Shown: positions 10,641 to 20,575, counted from the first letter of the stretch. The stretch is 64,000 bases of DNA from Multifurca ochricompacta (GCA_022496185.1 WTXG01000206.1:1-64000), one strand, 5' to 3'. Notes: generated from the sequence alone by a model not told the origin. Translations and numbers: made by a program.

Positions 10641-11785
10641 CCTTGGGATCATCGAATCGAGCTAAAACCAGATGCACCTTTGTCACTAGATTGTAGGATC
10701 TATCCGTTAGGACCGGGAGAACAGGATGCGTTGAATAAATTCTTGGAGGAGCACCTACAGAAGGGGTACATTAAAGAGTCAAAATCGCCATACGCATCGC
10801 CCTTCTTCTTCATCAAAAAGAAGGATGGAAAACTTAGGCCAGTCCAAGATTATCGCAAACTTAATGAATGGACGATCCGAAATACATACCCCTTACCACT
10901 AATTCCAGAACTCATAGATCGCGTCCGCGGCAGCACTCTGTTCACGAAGATGGATGTTCGCTGGGGATATAACAATATCCGTATAGTCCCAGAGGACCGA
11001 TGGAAGGCAGCCTTCAAGACAAATCGCGGACTATACGAACCCAACGTGATGTTCTTTGGTCTCACAAATTCTCCGGTGACATTCCAGACCATGATGAATG
11101 CGGAATTTAGAGAAGAACTTAATGAACACGATGAAACTGGGAATGCTTGGTTTACTGTGTATATGGACGACATCTTAATTCATACTGATCACGATCTCCA
11201 CAATCATCAATCCAAAGTACATCGCGTCTTAGATAAACTCGATAAATTGGATCTCTACCTCAAACCGGAAAAATGTGCTTTTGAACAAACACGTATAGAA
11301 TACCTTGGTCTTATCCTTGAGGCGAATCAGGTGCACATGGATCCGGTCAAAGTAGAAGGCGTTGCCACTTGGAAAACACCTACGACTGTGAAAGAGATCC
11401 GCTCATTCCTAGGGTTCTGCCAATTCTATCGACAGTTTATCCAGGGATTTAGCAAAATTGCGGCCCCACTTAACACGCTCACCAGTGCCAAGAACCCTTG
11501 GAAATGGACCAATACGGAACAGGAGGCATTCGATACTCTTAAGCAACGAGTGACCTCACAACCAGTGCTAATACAACCGGATTTTGAAGAACCTTTCATT
11601 GTGGACGCTGACGCCTCAGGCTATGCCCTTGGAGCGACCCTGAGTCAAAAAGATCCTGAAGGACGACTACACCCCATCGCCTACCTGTCGAAGACGCTAG
11701 ATGCTACGCAGCGTAACTGGGACATTTATGATCGTGAACTATTCGCTATCATCATCGCATTTAGATCGTGGTGTCAATACCTTCT
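10641..11785 (+). pseudogene. pol of element D, RT and start of RNase H
   Basis: Continues the protease frame after the stop: RT fingers (YASPFFFIKKKDGKLRPVQDY), palm (TKMDVRWGYNN), YMDDILIHT (about 11158), thumb, connection, and the first RNase H motif (VDADASGYALGATLSQ) up to YDRELFAIIIAFRSW. It is broken at 11785 by the repeat carrying E. The remainder lies at 20056-20575 and 30302-31348. Confidence 0.88.
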
Positions 11786-12386
11786 GGAGGGAATAGACTA
11801 TAGATAGGGGGTACCAGTGTTAGTCCGGTACGGCGAGCTGAATTTGCCAGTACAGTTGGCGATAGCACAAAGATCGACCTAAGAGCAGAGCGAGCACGAA
11901 TAAGAGTAAAAGCGATTTTTAAGTTCGCTTTTGTGAGAACTGAGTCAAAGCAGACAAGTGGATAGAAGGGATCAAAACTGGATGATGATTCTGAACAGAC
12001 TACTAAGGTTTTTATACATTTTAGCTATAGGAGTAAATATAGGAGACATAAGACAGTAAAGTCGAAACTAGAGGCCAAAGATCTGGCCAGAGAGGCATAC
12101 AATGTAAACTACAAGTCAATCAGAATGAAATGCAAGGCAAAGAATGCAAGACAAAGGGGCGCGCGAAAGGAGCGGAACTGTAATGTACAACTGTAATGGT
12201 TTTAGTCGTGCTTGCATAAAATCGAAACAAAATAAGATGATAATGAAGATAAGAAATGCGTTTACTCTTCCGAACATAAAACCATAATTTTGCAGTAATC
12301 TTGAGTAGCCGCGAATGAACGCGGCAATAATCTTGTGTCCGAGTGTGATCTTGACACTCCTAAGATCCTTCTCCTCTGGCCGGGCC
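11786..12386. mobile_element. Unclassified repeat, copy 2 (left part; right tip 20030-20055)
   Basis: Inserted in D's RNase H with ACCTTCT on both sides (11779-11785 and 20056-20062). Without E it is about 627 bp. It has no long open frame. Positions about 12185-12386 and 20030-20050 match the 99-560 repeat, but this copy lacks the GGGTAC terminal block. The class is unknown. A 7-bp duplication does not decide between hAT (8 bp) and other groups. Confidence 0.55.
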
Positions 12387-13052
12387 TGTGACGGTTTGCG
12401 AAGATTTGTGACATCGTACGTGACGAGAACGTGACGTTTGCTTGTGTCGCGCGCGAGCCGCGCGTTTTCGATTCGCGTGACCACTCGTAACGACTTGTGA
12501 CACGGGTGTGACAGGTATGTCGCACGCGCTCTGATCTTTATTCCCTATTCCTTTATTTTATTTTCCTTGCTGAGGGCGCAACCCCTCCTTTAAGTTCTGA
12601 TCCTATTCTATCTCACTCCAGGGCATAACCCCTGGAGTCCATGACTACCAGGGATACTTATTAGAACCTTCTATTTAGTTTAGATCTTCTGATGTGCCCT
12701 CTTTGATGTGCCTTCTCAAAAGCTGTATTTAAACTACTTAGATTGTAGAGACAGACCTTAAGTCTGTTCTCTTGTATCTAATACAGGTATCTTCGACTTC
12801 ACAGAAACTTGCTTGAACTCCCCAAGTTGCAGCTTGAGGAGCCTTCTCCCCCAGTAGCTCTAGTAGGGCTGATTGCCACTACTCTCGACCTCGTTTCCTG
12901 CACGCGCCTCTCCTACAACATCGTGGGCACTTGAAACTTGAACCTGGAATAGGTCTTCTGTATTGGACCTTGAATCTTGGACGCGCCCCGCATCTTGAGG
13001 GCTTTTGAGTCTTGAAAACGCGACCTGACGCAGCAAGTACCTGGCTGTGACA
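12387..13052 (+). repeat. 5' LTR of element E
   Basis: 666 bp, TGTGACGG...CTGTGACA, matching 19359-20024 with no difference found by eye. It carries the promoter and self-primer segment. Confidence 0.95.
12726..12770 (+). promoter_or_regulatory. LTR core promoter and mRNA 5'-end primer of E
   Basis: TATA-like TATTTAAA (12726-12733) lies 34 nt upstream of AAGTCTGTTCT (12760-12770). The 11-mer is the exact complement of the PBS at 13055-13065. With start-site choice set by TATA spacing, the transcript would begin with its own primer, as known for Tf1. Confidence 0.65.
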
Positions 13053-13054
13053 TT

Positions 13055-13065
13055 AGAACAGACTT
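13055..13065 (+). other. Self-primer binding site of element E
   Basis: AGAACAGACTT starts two bases after the 5' LTR end and pairs over 11 nt with 12760-12770. Confidence 0.7.
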
Positions 13066-13075
13066 ACAATCTTAG

Positions 13076-14809
13076 GAACAGAAGAACTTACCTGAAATCG
13101 CAAGGCGACGACGACGCGTCCCCTTGCCCGACTCCCGATCAGAAACGTCTTACTCTGCGCGAGAACCTGAGACGCCTTCGGACGACGAATCCCTTGAGTA
13201 CCAGTCGCCTGACCAAAACCTAGAAGAACAATCAGTAAATCAGAACCCAGAAGAAGTCCTCTTGGCAAGCGATTTGCCAACCGAAAGCGTCACACACGAC
13301 GCCGAACTAATAGACCCCGGATTCCTGCTTGAGTCCCAACTGGAAGCGCGACTGGAGGAAAGCTCAGTGACTTCCGTTGACACGCACCTTACAACCGTGG
13401 CGACCTCATTCCCATTCACCCTTCCTACACGATTAACCGATAACGTTGACCCAGAACTAAAGGGGAACGCGCGCTGGTTAGAACTCAGAGAAGAGAACGT
13501 ACCCTTTAGAGGATACTGGGTCCCCTATCGCCATACACGTCTTGCTGTCGACCTCTACCAAGGAACCTGGTACCACGTCCGCCCCAACAACCTAGGACAG
13601 ATCGAGGCTATTAGAATCGCCCCCAACGAGACCGAACTTAACGCACCTAATACAACCAGCACACCCCTAACCGAGCAAATCCTTCAGCCACTGTTTGAAG
13701 CGTTACCCCCAGTCACTAATCCTACGCCAATGACGACCCTCCCCGAACCACAACCTAGGCAAAGACAGCGCTCGGTCAGCCCAGACGACTCAGACAAGAG
13801 ACCTACCGAAATACTCGTCCCAACCAAAGAAAACACGACCGGAGGTCGAGTCGAAGGGGTACCACCCCCGTTCTTCGATGGAAACCGGGCAACGGCCGAG
13901 GATTGGTGGACCCAGGTAGAACTTCACATCTTTCTGAATAACCATGCCACTATCATAAAGGACGAGATATCGCGAATATCGTATGTGTTGGCCCTAATCA
14001 GAGGACCAAAGGTTAGCCGATGGGTAACGGAGCAAACCAGGTGGCTAGCCAACGTCTCCCACTCCAAAATTCAAGAGCCGCACCCGTGGGAGAAATTCCA
14101 ACTAATGTTCGCGGCGGCCTTTGCCGACGTAGCCGCGGGACAGAAGGCACTGCAGGAGCTAGCCAACCTTAGGATGACAAATGGGAACATTGACGATTAC
14201 ATCGCCGATTTCCGAAGCCTCGCGGCTCGGGCAGAGCTGTACCTGGACGACCCAGCCACGCGTCAGAACTTCCAAAAGGGGTTACCACGGAAGCTTGTAC
14301 AAACTATGATTACCCAGGACAGCCCCCAAACGTTTGATGAGACAGCAAACTCGGCGAGGAAACATCATGCAAATTGGATCTTTATGCAGCGCATGTTTGG
14401 AGATAAAACGCCGAGCAGCAACAGGAGCAACAACAGAGGGAACAAATTCACGCTTCCTCGTAGACGCGACCCAAACGCGATGGATGTCGACGTCATCAAA
14501 AAGGCAGTTACCACGGAGGAGAAAGAACAGTATAAGAAAGAGGGACGCTGCTTCGAGTGCGGACGCCGAGGGCATCTGATCCGAGATTGCCCCACCAAAG
14601 GACCTCGGCCCAGCACCAGCGCCCCGACCCGGGCCGCCACGATCACCGAAGTATCACAGACGACTGCGGCGGTACCCACCGGATCAGCTGCCTCGAAACC
14701 AGCTGTGAACATCGCGGAACTCGCGGCATCTCTGAAAACCATAACCGACGACCAACGCCTCGAGTTGCAGAATCACTTTAAAGATGACGAGGATTTTTAT
14801 ATCGCTTGA
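13076..14809 (+). CDS. gag of element E, with an AUG-less N-terminal module
   Basis: The frame is open from just after a TAG at 13073 to TGA at 14807-14809 (577 codons). Residues from about 100 onward hold the module ARWLELREENVPFRGYWVPYRHT, then the capsid (WWTQVELHIFLNNHATIIKDEIS, AFADVAAGQKALQELANLRM) and a CCHC nucleocapsid knuckle (CFECGRRGHLIRDC). No ATG occurs in this frame before 13730 (MTTLPEP), so either Gag begins there or the upstream module uses a near-cognate start or a spliced leader. The product should form the virus-like particle and bind the genomic RNA. Confidence 0.8.
   Translation, partial: EQKNLPEIARRRRRVPLPDSRSETSYSAREPETPSDDESLEYQSPDQNLEEQSVNQNPEEVLLASDLPTESVTHDAELIDPGFLLESQLEARLEESSVTSVDTHLTTVATSFPFTLPTRLTDNVDPELKGNARWLELREENVPFRGYWVPYRHTRLAVDLYQGTWYHVRPNNLGQIEAIRIAPNETELNAPNTTSTPLTEQILQPLFEALPPVTNPTPMTTLPEPQPRQRQRSVSPDDSDKRPTEILVPTKENTTGGRVEGVPPPFFDGNRATAEDWWTQVELHIFLNNHATIIKDEISRISYVLALIRGPKVSRWVTEQTRWLANVSHSKIQEPHPWEKFQLMFAAAFADVAAGQKALQELANLRMTNGNIDDYIADFRSLAARAELYLDDPATRQNFQKGLPRKLVQTMITQDSPQTFDETANSARKHHANWIFMQRMFGDKTPSSNRSNNRGNKFTLPRRRDPNAMDVDVIKKAVTTEEKEQYKKEGRCFECGRRGHLIRDCPTKGPRPSTSAPTRAATITEVSQTTAAVPTGSAASKPAVNIAELAASLKTITDDQRLELQNHFKDDEDFYIA
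14791..14798 (+). other. Putative -1 frameshift site, gag-pol junction of E
   Basis: GAG GAT TTT TAT in the gag frame. A one-base backward slip on TTT enters the pol frame (TTA TAT CGC TTG). The gag stop follows four codons later. D has one extra C here and reads straight through. Confidence 0.5.
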
Positions 14810-17800
14810 ATGATGCGGCCTTCATTCGAGCATTAGTTTCACACCATGTATTCATTTCACCAATCCGAGCAATGAAAATATTCATCCCTTTATATGGTGT
14901 GAAAGAAATGGCCAACATAGAAGCACTTGTGGATAGTGGTGCAACAGAAAACTTCATCAATTATAGAACAGTTATCAAGTATCGACTCCCGACCAAACGA
15001 CTCGCGATCCCTAAGAAGTTACGAAACGCGGACGGAACACCCAACGCTACACGAAATATTGATCAATATGTCGAGCTGGATGTAATCACAGATGGTAAAC
15101 CCAGGCGGCATCGATTCTACATAGCATCAATTGGGACAGACCAAATGATCTTGGGATATCCATGGTTCGCCGCTAGTAATCCGCTTATAGACTGGACACA
15201 AGGACGTCTCCTACAATCCATCCAACTTAATATACCCGGGGAACACATTAAACGACTCAATATCGCACAAGAACTGGCAATTAAGGCGAAAGACAATCTG
15301 GAGCGCCCCTGGGATCAGATAGTACCCCAGGAATACCACCGACATCGGAAAGTGTTCAGCGATCAAGAAGCTCAGCGGTTCCCAGAGGCCAGACCTTGGG
15401 ATCATCGGATCGAACTAAAGCCAGAGGCTCCGGCAACGTTGGACTGCAAGATCTATCCCTTAGGACCCGGAGAGCAAGACGCACTAAATAAATTCCTGGA
15501 AGAACACCTACAGAAGGGGTACATCCAAGAGTCCAAGTCCCCATATGCGTCACCGTTCTTCTTTATTAAGAAAAAGGATGGGAAGCTCAGACCGGTTCAA
15601 GACTATCGCAAACTTAACGAGTGGACGATCCGAAATACCTATCCACTGCCACTGATCCCCGAGCTCATCGATCGAGTCCGCGGCAGCACCCTGTTTACAA
15701 AGATGGATATCCGCTGGGGGTACAACAACATCCGCATAGTTCCAGAAGATCGATGGAAAGCAGCCTTTAAGACGAACCGCGGTCTATATGAACCAAACGT
15801 CATGTTCTTCGGTTTGACAAACTCCCCTGCGACGTTCCAGACGATGATGAATGCAGAATTCCGCGAGGAACTTAATGAACGCGATGACTCCGGAAAGGCC
15901 TGGTTCACTGTATACATGGACGATATTCTAATCCACACTGATCACGACCTTCACAATCACCGATCTAAAGTACATCGCATCTTAGATAAGCTGAACAACT
16001 TAGATCTCTATCTCAAGCCGGAGAAGTGCGCCTTTGAACAAACACGCATAGAATATCTTGGACTGATTCTGGAGGCAAACCAAGTGCATATGGATCCAGT
16101 GAAGGTGGAAGGTGTGGCTACCTGGAGGACGCCGACTACCGTCAAAGAAATCCGATCGTTTTTGGGTTTTTGTCAATTCTATCATAGGTTCATCCAGGGA
16201 TTTAGTAAGATCGCGGCCCCGCTAAACGCCCTTACAAGCGCAAAGAACCCCTGGAAGTGGACAGCTGCAGAACAAAGTGCATTTGATACCCTCAAACAGC
16301 GAGTCACCTCTCAACCAGTGCTAGCGCAACCCGACTTCGATAAACCCTTCATCGTAGACGCGGACGCCTCAGGATATGCTCTAGGCGCCACCCTTAGCCA
16401 GAAGGATCACGATGACCGACTCCACCCTATCGCCTATCTGTCGAAAACCTTAGATGCAACGCAGCGCAACTGGGACATCTACGATCGTGAACTATTTGCT
16501 ATCATCATTGCGTTTAGATCGTGGCGTCAGTATCTTCTCGGCGCCAAACACAAAGTCCAAGTCCGCACTGATCACAATAACCTACAGTATTTCAAGGCAC
16601 CCCAAAAACTCAATCGGAGACAGGCCAGATGGCTCCAGGAAATTGCGGACTTCGACTTCACTCTTGAGCACGTCCCAGGAAAGCTGCATACGGTCGCCGA
16701 TATGCTCTCGCGACGACCAGATGCAGATCGCGGATTAGAAGACAACGACGAGGTCACTGTTTTACCGGCAGAGTTATTCATCAAGACGTCGCAACTAGTG
16801 AAACTTCCATTCCCTCAGACCCTTCCTGAACGACGCGAAATCCTTCAACGTTACCATGATCATATCCTGGCAGGACACCCAGGTATCGATAAAACCACGC
16901 GTGGAGTTCAACGCGAGTACGAAGGCAGCGATCTCAAAGGATTTGTACGCGATTACGTCAAGGGATGTGCTAAATGTCAGGAAAATAAGCCAAAGCTTAC
17001 GAAGAAGGCGCCAATCTTCCCACTTGACGTACCGGCTACGACCGGCCCATTTCAATATATTGCTATGGATCTAATTACGGATCTCCCGTCAACAGGGAAA
17101 TACGACGCGGTACTCACGATTGTAGATCAAGGATGCTCCAAGGCCGCTCGGTTTATACCCTGCACCAAAGAGATTACGGGAGAGGGTATAGCTACCCTCT
17201 ACTATCGCCACCTCTTTCCATTCTTTGGCATCCCACGACGGATAATCTCGGATCGCGATCCGCGCTTCACATCGCACTTCGCACGCGCACTTGCAAAGAC
17301 TCTCAAGATCCAACAAAACTTATCCACTGCATTCCACCCACAAACTGACGGTTCCAGCGAACGTATGAATCTATGGCTGGAACAATACCTACGACTCTGG
17401 ATAAGCGACGATCAATATAAATGGCCGGAGTATCTACCACTGGCCGAGTATGTGCATAACTCGTGGCCGCATGACAAGACAAAACTCTCTCCGCACACGC
17501 TACTTCACGGAATGCAGTTCGACTGGAAAGGCGAGGTCTTCGAAACAGATGTCCCACAAGTGACCGAACGGTTACAGAACCTCAGGGATGCAAGATCTCG
17601 AGCGGAAACTGCGTTCCGCACATCCACGGATCAACCGACCCGCGTGCAATTCGACATAGGCTCGCAGGTCTGGCTAGAGGGAAAAAACCTCAAGACGCAT
17701 TTTCCCTCATCGAAATTAGCCCCCCGTCGATACGGACCATTCACGATCTTGGCCTCTATTTCCCCAGTGGCTTATCGATTAGCTCTGCCAGCCCACATGC

Positions 17801-18099
17801 GAATTCATGATGTATTTCACATCAATCTCTTATCGCCTTACCAAGAAACTGATGCTCATGGTCCGAATTACACGAGACCCCCTCCTGAACTTATCAATCA
17901 GGAAGAGGAATATGAAATCGACGCGATCCTCAATCACCGAACTTATGGCCGATCAAGAAAGCTTCAATATCTAGTCAGCTGGAAAGGCTATCCAGCCAGC
18001 GACAACGCGTGGGTTGACGAGGCCGACTGCAACGCACCGGACCTTCTCAAGTCCTATTCCACCTCACTAGCAAGGCGCCAGGGTCGGCACCAACCTTAA
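14806..18099 (+). CDS. pol polyprotein of element E
   Basis: An uninterrupted frame of 1,097 codons. The aspartic protease has D43 in VDSGATENF. RT has YMDD at about residues 370-373. RNase H shows VDADASGYA, DRELFAI and VRTDHNNLQYF. The integrase has an HHCC zinc finger (HDHILAGHP...CAKCQ) and the DDE core (AMDLITDLP, SDRDPRF, FHPQTDGSSERMN). A GPY/F-like module (RRYGPF) precedes a chromodomain (EYEIDAILNHRTYG...YLVSWKGYPASDNAWV), which in this family directs integration to modified histones. Translation is probably by -1 frameshift from gag, since no ATG is placed at the frame start. All catalytic residues I can check are present. Confidence 0.93.
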   Translation: MNDAAFIRALVSHHVFISPIRAMKIFIPLYGVKEMANIEALVDSGATENFINYRTVIKYRLPTKRLAIPKKLRNADGTPNATRNIDQYVELDVITDGKPRRHRFYIASIGTDQMILGYPWFAASNPLIDWTQGRLLQSIQLNIPGEHIKRLNIAQELAIKAKDNLERPWDQIVPQEYHRHRKVFSDQEAQRFPEARPWDHRIELKPEAPATLDCKIYPLGPGEQDALNKFLEEHLQKGYIQESKSPYASPFFFIKKKDGKLRPVQDYRKLNEWTIRNTYPLPLIPELIDRVRGSTLFTKMDIRWGYNNIRIVPEDRWKAAFKTNRGLYEPNVMFFGLTNSPATFQTMMNAEFREELNERDDSGKAWFTVYMDDILIHTDHDLHNHRSKVHRILDKLNNLDLYLKPEKCAFEQTRIEYLGLILEANQVHMDPVKVEGVATWRTPTTVKEIRSFLGFCQFYHRFIQGFSKIAAPLNALTSAKNPWKWTAAEQSAFDTLKQRVTSQPVLAQPDFDKPFIVDADASGYALGATLSQKDHDDRLHPIAYLSKTLDATQRNWDIYDRELFAIIIAFRSWRQYLLGAKHKVQVRTDHNNLQYFKAPQKLNRRQARWLQEIADFDFTLEHVPGKLHTVADMLSRRPDADRGLEDNDEVTVLPAELFIKTSQLVKLPFPQTLPERREILQRYHDHILAGHPGIDKTTRGVQREYEGSDLKGFVRDYVKGCAKCQENKPKLTKKAPIFPLDVPATTGPFQYIAMDLITDLPSTGKYDAVLTIVDQGCSKAARFIPCTKEITGEGIATLYYRHLFPFFGIPRRIISDRDPRFTSHFARALAKTLKIQQNLSTAFHPQTDGSSERMNLWLEQYLRLWISDDQYKWPEYLPLAEYVHNSWPHDKTKLSPHTLLHGMQFDWKGEVFETDVPQVTERLQNLRDARSRAETAFRTSTDQPTRVQFDIGSQVWLEGKNLKTHFPSSKLAPRRYGPFTILASISPVAYRLALPAHMRIHDVFHINLLSPYQETDAHGPNYTRPPPELINQEEEYEIDAILNHRTYGRSRKLQYLVSWKGYPASDNAWVDEADCNAPDLLKSYSTSLARRQGRHQP

Positions 18100-18109
18100 G
18101 AGGGGGAAA
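18100..18109 (+). other. Internal polypurine tract directly after pol of E
   Basis: GAGGGGGAAA follows the pol stop without a gap. D (31353-31362) and Q (48051-48060, minus) have the same G-rich tract at the same place. In Gypsy elements without an extra ORF this is where the terminal polypurine tract and the 3' LTR would lie. Here ORF3 and a second tract (19348-19358) intervene. Confidence 0.5.
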
Positions 18110-18414
18110 TTTTGCTTGAATTTTGCTGATCTGAACCATAGCCTGCTACCTTTACTAATAATTCCCATCCTGGCCCGCCTTAGAAGAACAACTCGTCTCT
18201 TTCAGACAAGAAAGTTGACCAAGATAACCCCCAGAATGAGCACAAAGATCCCTAACCAAAGCCCTTTTTTTCTTGCAGATATGTCCATTCTTAAACCAAC
18301 CATAGATGCCATCAACGACGCTGCTAACTTGGGAGCTCTCAAATACCCTCACAAGCGCCCACACTTCCCCCGACTCCGACCTCATCCACACCTGTCACTC
18401 ATTTCTCGTTTACC
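18110..18414 (+). other. ORF3 leader of E with an out-of-frame ATG
   Basis: An ATG at 18281 opens MSILKPTIDAI, which matches the N-terminus of ORF3 in the other family (IDAF), but this frame stops at about 18442. The ORF3 frame itself is open just upstream of 18415 with a Thr/Pro/Ser-rich stretch. A 1-nt shift near 18350, or splicing, would join them. Confidence 0.45.
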
Positions 18415-19329
18415 ATGGAAGATGACCCTGTTCAGACCATAACTCCTGCTGCTACACTGCCCACCCACAATCAGGATCTCAATATTGATGTTCATGAACG
18501 CACACTGACCACGCTTCAGGAGCCTCGAGAGAATCTGGTGGCCGAAGTTCATGCTGAGGAAGGCGAACACTTAGACGAAGACGGACCAGAGATCTTAGAG
18601 CTAGAACGACCGCCGCAAGACGAGGCGATAGACTTCGACAGAGACGCGGCAGACCAGTATGACCACCCTGGAGCCCCTTTTGACCTTAATCGCCCGACCT
18701 CTCCTTTCTTTTTCAATCAACAAATCTCTGATAATCTTGGATGTATGCACGAAGCCCGTTACATTGCTTATGAGTATCGACGCGCCGACCCCCGAATCGC
18801 TTGCACCATGGGAGCACACCAACCCATCTTTTATTTTCCATTACACACTCGTCACTATCCCCGCTACAGGCGCGGCGCTAACCCGATCCTCAACACCCTA
18901 CAACGACGTCTCTTTGAAGCAGACCAAAGCTTCGCTCCCCTGGTCAACTTCGCATTGGACGACCTTCGCGATCCCGGGGCCTGGGCAGAAGTCTCACGTT
19001 ACCGCTATGCCACACGACGACTCGATATGATCCATAGCGAACTGGCGCATTGGCGACGACAGGCGGAGCAAGTCCACCGCGACATTCGAAACGCGATTCA
19101 CGCGCTGTCCCGCGGCGACGTGTACCATCGCCTCTTTCCTTATCTAACCTATGCTTACACTTGGGACCGCCCTATGAGCCCAGAAGCAGCTATTCAATAT
19201 GCGCCCGACCCAGACCTTCGAATCGTACTCCAAGCAGGCGGTGTCGGCAGTGCCAGACCCCCTCGACGACGCCGCGGCTTGCGCGTTCTCCCTCGAATCA
19301 TTGATCTTACGCAGGATGACTCAGCTTGA
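18415..19329 (+). CDS. ORF3 of element E, accessory protein without zinc knuckles
   Basis: ATG at 18415 gives 304 residues ending LTQDDSA. It starts with an acidic region (about residues 1-90), then the core EARYIAYEYRRADPRIACTM...QPIFYFPL (about 108-140), a region DDLRDPGAWAEVSRYRYATRRL and a likely helical stretch to GDVYHRLFPYLTYAY, and ends with a basic PPRRRRGLRV patch. It shares the YI-Y, C-M, AEV-R-R and GD-Y...YAY landmarks with ORF3 of L, B, G and H, but lacks their knuckles. No signal peptide or membrane segment is visible, so it is not an Env. Function unknown. A role in particle assembly, nucleic-acid binding or targeting is inference. Confidence 0.8.
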   Translation: MEDDPVQTITPAATLPTHNQDLNIDVHERTLTTLQEPRENLVAEVHAEEGEHLDEDGPEILELERPPQDEAIDFDRDAADQYDHPGAPFDLNRPTSPFFFNQQISDNLGCMHEARYIAYEYRRADPRIACTMGAHQPIFYFPLHTRHYPRYRRGANPILNTLQRRLFEADQSFAPLVNFALDDLRDPGAWAEVSRYRYATRRLDMIHSELAHWRRQAEQVHRDIRNAIHALSRGDVYHRLFPYLTYAYTWDRPMSPEAAIQYAPDPDLRIVLQAGGVGSARPPRRRRGLRVLPRIIDLTQDDSA

Positions 19330-19347
19330 GGCCAAGCTGGACGCTAC

Positions 19348-19358
19348 AGAAGGGGTGA
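19348..19358 (+). other. 3' polypurine tract of element E
   Basis: AGAAGGGGTGA abuts the 3' LTR start (19359), the expected plus-strand primer. Confidence 0.7.
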
Positions 19359-20024
19359 TGTGACGGTTTGCGAAGATTTGTGACATCGTACGTGACGAGA
19401 ACGTGACGTTTGCTTGTGTCGCGCGCGAGCCGCGCGTTTTCGATTCGCGTGACCACTCGTAACGACTTGTGACACGGGTGTGACAGGTATGTCGCACGCG
19501 CTCTGATCTTTATTCCCTATTCCTTTATTTTATTTTCCTTGCTGAGGGCGCAACCCCTCCTTTAAGTTCTGATCCTATTCTATCTCACTCCAGGGCATAA
19601 CCCCTGGAGTCCATGACTACCAGGGATACTTATTAGAACCTTCTATTTAGTTTAGATCTTCTGATGTGCCCTCTTTGATGTGCCTTCTCAAAAGCTGTAT
19701 TTAAACTACTTAGATTGTAGAGACAGACCTTAAGTCTGTTCTCTTGTATCTAATACAGGTATCTTCGACTTCACAGAAACTTGCTTGAACTCCCCAAGTT
19801 GCAGCTTGAGGAGCCTTCTCCCCCAGTAGCTCTAGTAGGGCTGATTGCCACTACTCTCGACCTCGTTTCCTGCACGCGCCTCTCCTACAACATCGTGGGC
19901 ACTTGAAACTTGAACCTGGAATAGGTCTTCTGTATTGGACCTTGAATCTTGGACGCGCCCCGCATCTTGAGGGCTTTTGAGTCTTGAAAACGCGACCTGA
20001 CGCAGCAAGTACCTGGCTGTGACA
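19359..20024 (+). repeat. 3' LTR of element E
   Basis: 666 bp, no differences seen from 12387-13052, followed by the GGGCC duplication. Confidence 0.95.
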
Positions 20025-20055
20025 GGGCCGGTCTGTCCGGAATGCGCAATGCAGC

Positions 20056-20575
20056 ACCTTCTCGGTGCCAAGAATAAGGTCCAAGTCCGCACCAATCACA
20101 ATAATCTTCAGTACTTCAAGGAACCCCAAAAACTCAATTGCCGGCAAGCTAGATGGCTGCAAGAGCTCACCGATTTCGACTTCACATTGGAGCATGTCCC
20201 AGGAAAGCTTCATACGGTCGCAGATATGCTTTCACACTGACCAGACGCCGATCACGGACTAGGAGATAATGATGAAATCACCGTCCTCCCCGCTGAGCTA
20301 TTCCTTAAGACATCTAAGCCTGTGAAACTTCCCTTCCCAAGCTCTCTCCTGGAGCGGTGTGAAGTCCTTCAGCGATATCATGATCATATTCTGGCGGGAC
20401 ACCCAGGTATAGATAAAACCATACAAGGAGTACAATATGAATATGAAGGTGAAGGTTTAAAAGAATTTGTATGAGAATACGTCCGGGGGTGCGCAAAGTG
20501 TCAAGAGAATAAACCCAAGCTCACCAGGAAAGCACCGACCTTTCCCTTAGACGTACCGGCTACCACCGGTCCATT
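20056..20575 (+). pseudogene. pol of element D, RNase H end and integrase zinc finger
   Basis: Picks up exactly where 11785 broke off (LLGAKNKVQVRTNHNNLQYF) and reads to the HHCC finger (HDHILAGHPGIDK...CAKCQENKPKL) and VPATTGPF, where G inserted. Stops at about 20238 (cactga where relatives have two Arg codons) and 20471 (TGA where Q has Arg) fit CpG decay. Confidence 0.85.

Larger units (their letters stand above)
12387..20024 (+). mobile_element. Element E: youngest, nearly intact Gypsy chromovirus
   Basis: A complete 7,638-bp element flanked by GGGCC (12382-12386 and 20025-20029). The two 666-bp LTRs look identical throughout. It encodes gag, an 1,097-codon pol frame with all catalytic motifs, and ORF3. 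It is rich in CpG (for example GTCGCGCGCGAGCC in the LTR), unlike the older elements, so it has barely decayed. It is the best candidate here for a recently mobile element. Confidence 0.93.

Noticed and set aside
18281..18442. A separate short gene before ORF3 in E
   Set aside because: Its N-terminus matches ORF3 of the other family and the downstream frame continues the Pro/Ser-rich part, so it is more likely a shifted 5' end of ORF3.
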